A stretch of 10,702 nt of DNA from Chitinophagales bacterium (GTDB lineage Bacteria > Bacteroidota > Bacteroidia > Chitinophagales > UBA10324). The notes under the pieces are model-generated. The model ran no database searches and was not told the origin of the DNA. It saw nothing but the letters and a program-made list of their open reading frames with translations. Both the position numbers and the translations under genes were made by a program. This document shows positions 7,752-10,702 of the stretch, in pieces. The stretch covers positions 1 through 10,702 of the forward strand of contig JAJAYG010000243.1 in the NCBI GenBank assembly GCA_026786335.1. The letters are read 5' to 3'. Within the stretch, counting starts at the first letter, position 1. Each line of letters starts with the position of its first letter.

Positions 7752-8392
7752 CGCCCTTCATTTTTGTCAAAATAAAAAACCTTAATGCGGGCTACATCAG
7801 TCATAAAATCTATTCTCCCGATTTCGGCTCGGTGAATATCTAAACCTGTTCGCTCTTTTAGGTCGGCAATGAGCTTATCGTAATTCTCAGGCTTAATGTT
7901 CTCTATTTTTTCATACACGATTGTCTTGGATGAAGCATGGCGAACTAACCATACTTTTTCCATCACATAAATAATTCCAACCACAAGAACATTTGCAAAA
8001 ATCACCTCAGCAATACTTACCTGATCATTGCTCAGCGAATTGATAACACCAATGCTGATTACCAAAAACAAGTAGGCCATATCCATGATTGAAACGTTCA
8101 TGGTTCTGTAGCGCAAAACAGAAAACACTGCAAACAAACCAAATGCAACACCAATCTGCAATTGCGAATTCTTCATCATGTAGCATAAAACAAAGATGAT
8201 GATGTTGAAAAGGAAATAGGTAAAAAGGTAATCCTTGTTTTTATGAACCGGATAATAGATCCACCTTATAACAGTATATGCAACTACGAAATTGAAAAGG
8301 AACCTTAAAAAGAAATCAAGAAATTCAGGCGCGCTGAAAAGCACCGGCAACTTAAACTCTTCCAACAACAATACATTAAGCAACTCCATCAT
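7748..8392 (-). CDS. DUF4956 domain membrane protein
   Basis: This 214-residue protein has about five hydrophobic segments (roughly 24-45, 55-73, 79-93, 103-121 and 127-147) and a soluble C-terminal domain of about 65 residues, probably cytoplasmic. The third segment ends in FGLFAVFSVLRYRT, matching the conserved core of DUF4956, followed by MDMAYLFLVISIGVINSL. The C-terminal part (ENYDKLIADLKERTGLDI, then RIDFMTDVARIKVFYF) resembles a small alpha-beta fold. DUF4956 proteins have no established activity but are commonly encoded beside VTC-domain proteins, as here, where the VTC gene overlaps the start by 17 bases. A reasonable inference is an inner-membrane partner of the VTC protein, perhaps a polyphosphate channel or anchor. 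Two ATGs (8392 and 8389) are possible starts; the first is given. The stop overlaps the next gene's TTG. Confidence 0.88.
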   Translation of the reverse strand: MMELLNVLLLEEFKLPVLFSAPEFLDFFLRFLFNFVVAYTVIRWIYYPVHKNKDYLFTYFLFNIIIFVLCYMMKNSQLQIGVAFGLFAVFSVLRYRTMNVSIMDMAYLFLVISIGVINSLSNDQVSIAEVIFANVLVVGIIYVMEKVWLVRHASSKTIVYEKIENIKPENYDKLIADLKERTGLDIHRAEIGRIDFMTDVARIKVFYFDKNEGR

Positions 8393-9161
8393 TTATTTTA
8401 TTTAACGTTAGTAGTTTCGATTTAAACCGGTTGTATTTTATTCCCGGATGGGTAAGTAAAGTACCCATACAATATTTGCTGAAGCTTGCAGGAAAAATTC
8501 TTTCATCCTGCATCAATTGCCTGAACCCTGATTTATGAAAATGCTGTTCCTGCTTTACTTCTGCAACTACAGTTTCACTTAGTACTTTTTCATTTCCATT
8601 ATTTTGAAAGTGAATTAAAAAATCAATGGTTACTCTTTCATGGCTTTCTTCACTCACCAGTGTTATTCTCTGAAACTCATTTTTCAAACTTGTTTGAAGA
8701 TTTGAAATTTGATCATGAGAAAGTGCTGCTAAAAATTTATACTGATCCTCATTTAAGTTCTCAGATAAGTTTGCAACCGGCATCCGTTTTTTATCGGTTG
8801 TCCCTTTGTTGTTTTTAGACTTTACTTCCAAATAACAATCTCCTGAATCGCTGTACTTACGCATTCTTATTTTATGGCGTATCCCTCTCTTGTTATGATG
8901 ATCGTGATATGATTTTAATTCGGGTGTGTCAAAGTAAATGTTCTCATAAGAAGCAATTACCCTTTCATTTATTGATAAAACTTTGTACTCAGTCCTTAAT
9001 GCAACAATAAAATCAGCAAGTTTTGAAAATGCGAAAATATATTTTTGATCATAGCGCCTCATTAAACTTGACTCATTCATTTCACTCAAAGAGATTTTTT
9101 TATAGTCGCTCAGTGCCAGTTTAATTCGCTCCATTCTTTTTTCTGTATCAATAATATTCAT
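8376..9161 (-). CDS. VTC domain protein (polyphosphate polymerase-like)
   Basis: The ATG at 9161 is preferred over an in-frame TTG two codons upstream, giving 261 residues and a 14-base overlap with the previous gene; ATG 9134 is also possible. The protein has the charged tunnel pattern of VTC-type triphosphate tunnel enzymes: RYDQKYIF (Arg36, Lys40), YFDT (76-79), KIRMRKY (Arg99, Arg101), LEVKSK (Glu112, Lys114, Lys116), KKR (124-126), TIDF (Asp180), AEVKQ (Glu201, Lys203) and SKY (Ser228, Lys229). In yeast Vtc4 equivalent basic and acidic residues bind triphosphate and metal and make polyphosphate from ATP. It has no SPX domain and no membrane segment, so membrane coupling would have to come from the adjacent DUF4956 protein. 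Key residues appear present, so activity is plausible but inferred. It sits mid-operon. Confidence 0.9.
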   Translation of the reverse strand: MNIIDTEKRMERIKLALSDYKKISLSEMNESSLMRRYDQKYIFAFSKLADFIVALRTEYKVLSINERVIASYENIYFDTPELKSYHDHHNKRGIRHKIRMRKYSDSGDCYLEVKSKNNKGTTDKKRMPVANLSENLNEDQYKFLAALSHDQISNLQTSLKNEFQRITLVSEESHERVTIDFLIHFQNNGNEKVLSETVVAEVKQEQHFHKSGFRQLMQDERIFPASFSKYCMGTLLTHPGIKYNRFKSKLLTLNKINDGVA

Positions 9162-9567
9162 ACACAAATCTCTTCTTCGATTTTACTTTACCATCTTTAT
9201 CAGTCACTGTTTTTGAAATCCTGTTCCCCTTTTCATCATATTCATAAAGGGTAACTTCATCAGCCTTTCCGTTTGGCAGCAGCTTTAGCTCTTTTATTTT
9301 CTGATTGGAACTATTGTATTCATTTTTAACATGGCTTTTTTCATTTTCAAACTCATCAAACTCAATTTCTTCAATTACGTTTCCCTTCGCATCAAATTGT
9401 TGAAACGATTTTTTTATTTCATTCTCTTTTCCTGCTTTCGTTTCAACTGTAAACTCTGTGGTTGATTTAATTCCCGTTGATTTTTGTGCAGTGCAAAACG
9501 CAGTTGATAAAATCATAAAAAAGAAAAACACAGTTGCGTTTTTAATCATTGAGCAATTTGCGTTCAT
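9148..9567 (-). CDS. Small exported protein with YD-like repeats, unknown function
   Basis: The 139-residue product has an N-terminal signal peptide. ATG 9567 and ATG 9549 (residue 7) are both possible starts; the second gives a more typical one, MIKNATVFFFFMILSTAFC, with cleavage near CTA before QKSTG. The mature part is very rich in Lys and Glu and has short beta-hairpin-like repeats: FDAKGNVIEEIEF, NEYNSSNQKIKEL, YEYDEKGNRISKT, DKDGKVKSKKRFVYEY. These resemble the YDxxGN units of Rhs/YD-repeat proteins but are far too few for a toxin shell. It is probably periplasmic or surface-exposed. It sits 4 bp after the lipoprotein gene and overlaps the VTC gene, so it belongs to the operon. I do not recognise a named family; binding to a phosphorylated or anionic polymer would be speculation. 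Confidence 0.75.
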   Translation of the reverse strand: MNANCSMIKNATVFFFFMILSTAFCTAQKSTGIKSTTEFTVETKAGKENEIKKSFQQFDAKGNVIEEIEFDEFENEKSHVKNEYNSSNQKIKELKLLPNGKADEVTLYEYDEKGNRISKTVTDKDGKVKSKKRFVYEYY

Positions 9568-9571
9568 CGTT

Positions 9572-9964
9572 TTATTTATTAAGAATTAAATCTGCCAAAT
9601 CAATTGTTGAATGATTATCATTTATGTCTGCTAACACCTTCACCGGTTCAACTCCCGAGGCGCAAGTATCGCATTTTTGATAGGCGAAAATCGTATAGCT
9701 TCCTTTCCTCAGATAATTGAATTGATAGGTTCCATCAAAACTCGTCCTGGTATCATTCCCATAAAAATCTGCATCGCCATAAATAATATAAACCCTTTCC
9801 TCAGTCGCATAATATTCTGCTTGTAACTGACCGGCACTGTTGAAATCTTTAATATAAATCTTCCCTTTAATAGATGAAGTGCCGCCTTCACCGGCATCCT
9901 TTTTACAAGATGACAGAGCAAGAACTATAACAATTAAAAAAAGTATTCTTAAGGATGATAGCAT
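9572..9964 (-). CDS. Small lipoprotein with a carboxypeptidase-regulatory-like fold
   Basis: ATG 9964 is preferred to an in-frame TTG one codon upstream, giving 130 residues. A hydrophobic leader (SSLRILFLIVIVLALSSC) ends in the lipobox LSSC with lipidated Cys20, followed by KKDAGEGG, a flexible linker. The mature domain (SIKGKIYIKDFN, ERVYIIYGD, TSFDGTYQFNYLRKGSYTIFAYQ) has the pattern of a carboxypeptidase-regulatory-like or SdrD B-like beta-sandwich: GxV-type first strand, dGxYxFxxLxxGxYTI. A CDTC pair lies near residues 98-101. Such domains are common binding modules on Bacteroidota outer-membrane lipoproteins. It starts 7 bp after the lamin-tail gene and ends 4 bp before the next, so it is operonic. 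The specific role is unknown. Confidence 0.8.
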   Translation of the reverse strand: MLSSLRILFLIVIVLALSSCKKDAGEGGTSSIKGKIYIKDFNSAGQLQAEYYATEERVYIIYGDADFYGNDTRTSFDGTYQFNYLRKGSYTIFAYQKCDTCASGVEPVKVLADINDNHSTIDLADLILNK

Positions 9965-9971
9965 CAATAAA

Positions 9972-10702
9972 TTATTGAATAATTATTTTATGGATGGTGA
10001 TTGAAGATTTATTTTTAATCTGAATGAAGTAAATTCCTTTTGCTTCATTACTTAAGTCAACTTGCATTTCACTTCCATTAAAAATTAAAGTATAAATTCT
10101 ATTACCAAGTAAATTGAAAATAGAAATTTGAGAAGAAAAAATATTTTCAGAGGATTTGATCTGAAATAAAGCCCCCGACAAATTATTTACAGTATATAAT
10201 TCCGATGGTTGAATATCATTTATACCAACATTACAATTGGGATTATAAGCATAACCCGGGGAACCCTCAAGGCAGCCAGTAAACCAATCCGAAGCTACAT
10301 TAACATCCTTGGTAGCATCAAGTAATTCGAGAGTATATCCATCTCCATCAGCACCGGCAGGCCAACTGCTTTCATCTTTATAGATCATTGAATATTTTAT
10401 CTGTCCGTTAAAATCAAACAAGCGTAGTGTTTCTCCACCATTGCTCAAATTAAAATCAAATGGCCCAATCCAATTAGTTACATTAGGATGGCGTGCAAAA
10501 AATTTTGCAGAGTCGTGAACTAAAACAAGTCTGCTATCGGGAGCAATTTGAAGGTCAATGGGAAAGTTATAAATATTTGTATCGTGACTATCTTTAAAAG
10601 AATACTTGGTTAAATTGATATAACCTGTTGAGCGATTCCATAATTCAGCCCAATCACCGGCATCAAGAAGCGTATCTGAATTATAGTTGATCTCAGCAAA
10701 AA
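9972..10702 (-). CDS. Secreted lamin-tail domain protein with T9SS type A sorting domain, 5'-partial (possible CotH-type protein)
   Basis: The frame runs uninterrupted from the right edge to TAA at 9972-9974; a TTG at 10448 is internal, not the start. From the edge it reads FAEINYNSDTLLDAGDWAELWN, the start of a lamin-tail (LTD) domain, then YINLTKYSFKD, a VLVHD strand, NLSNGGETLRLFD and DGYTLELLD, the classic LTD series ending near SDWFTG and GSPGYAYN. The last ~85 residues (after NVGINDI) form a type A T9SS sorting domain: FNLLGNRIYTL, MQVDLSNEAKGIYFIQI and a basic tail. It is thus exported through T9SS and held on or released at the surface. Bacterial LTD domains often follow a CotH kinase domain, and CotH genes often neighbour VTC and DUF4956 genes, so the missing N-terminus may be CotH-like; this is inference. 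It heads the visible minus-strand operon. Confidence 0.85.
   Translation of the reverse strand, partial: FAEINYNSDTLLDAGDWAELWNRSTGYINLTKYSFKDSHDTNIYNFPIDLQIAPDSRLVLVHDSAKFFARHPNVTNWIGPFDFNLSNGGETLRLFDFNGQIKYSMIYKDESSWPAGADGDGYTLELLDATKDVNVASDWFTGCLEGSPGYAYNPNCNVGINDIQPSELYTVNNLSGALFQIKSSENIFSSQISIFNLLGNRIYTLIFNGSEMQVDLSNEAKGIYFIQIKNKSSITIHKIIIQ

Overview
The window looks like a chromosomal piece of an AT-rich member of the Bacteroidota, probably an environmental Chitinophagales- or Sphingobacteriales-like lineage. Three kinds of protein point there: substrates of the type IX secretion system (T9SS) with both the type B (CHU_C) and type A C-terminal sorting domains, a PorP/SprF-family outer-membrane protein, and a TPR-fused HisKA_3 histidine kinase. 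A-rich leaders without clear Shine-Dalgarno sequences fit too.

Plus strand, 1-7086. A 5'-truncated cytoplasmic TPR sensor histidine kinase (2-2152) has no intact response regulator behind it. The next 290 bases hold decay products: a 15-codon frame directly after the kinase, and a broken N-terminal piece of what looks like a ligase-associated DEXH-box helicase, with one in-frame stop before its Walker A motif. Next comes a large repetitive surface protein (2519-6040) with two PKD-like domains, ten Cys-paired Ig-like repeats, two variant modules and a CHU_C sorting domain. Its signal peptide lies in the same frame at 2441-2512 but is cut off by a single TAG at 2513-2515. A 4 x 7 bp tandem repeat separates it from a PorP/SprF-family gene (6088-7086), the usual partner of a type B T9SS substrate.

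Minus strand, 10702-7107, read right to left. Six tightly packed or overlapping genes look like one operon: a 5'-truncated secreted protein with a lamin-tail domain and a type A T9SS sorting domain, a small lipoprotein, a small exported protein with YD-like repeats, a VTC-domain (polyphosphate polymerase-like) protein, a DUF4956 membrane protein and a DUF2490 outer-membrane protein. VTC and DUF4956 proteins are often encoded together, frequently near CotH-kinase/lamin-tail proteins. The operon is therefore a candidate cell-envelope phosphate or polyphosphate module spanning cytoplasm, inner membrane, periplasm, outer membrane and cell surface. No tRNA, rRNA, CRISPR array, insertion sequence or phage gene was seen.
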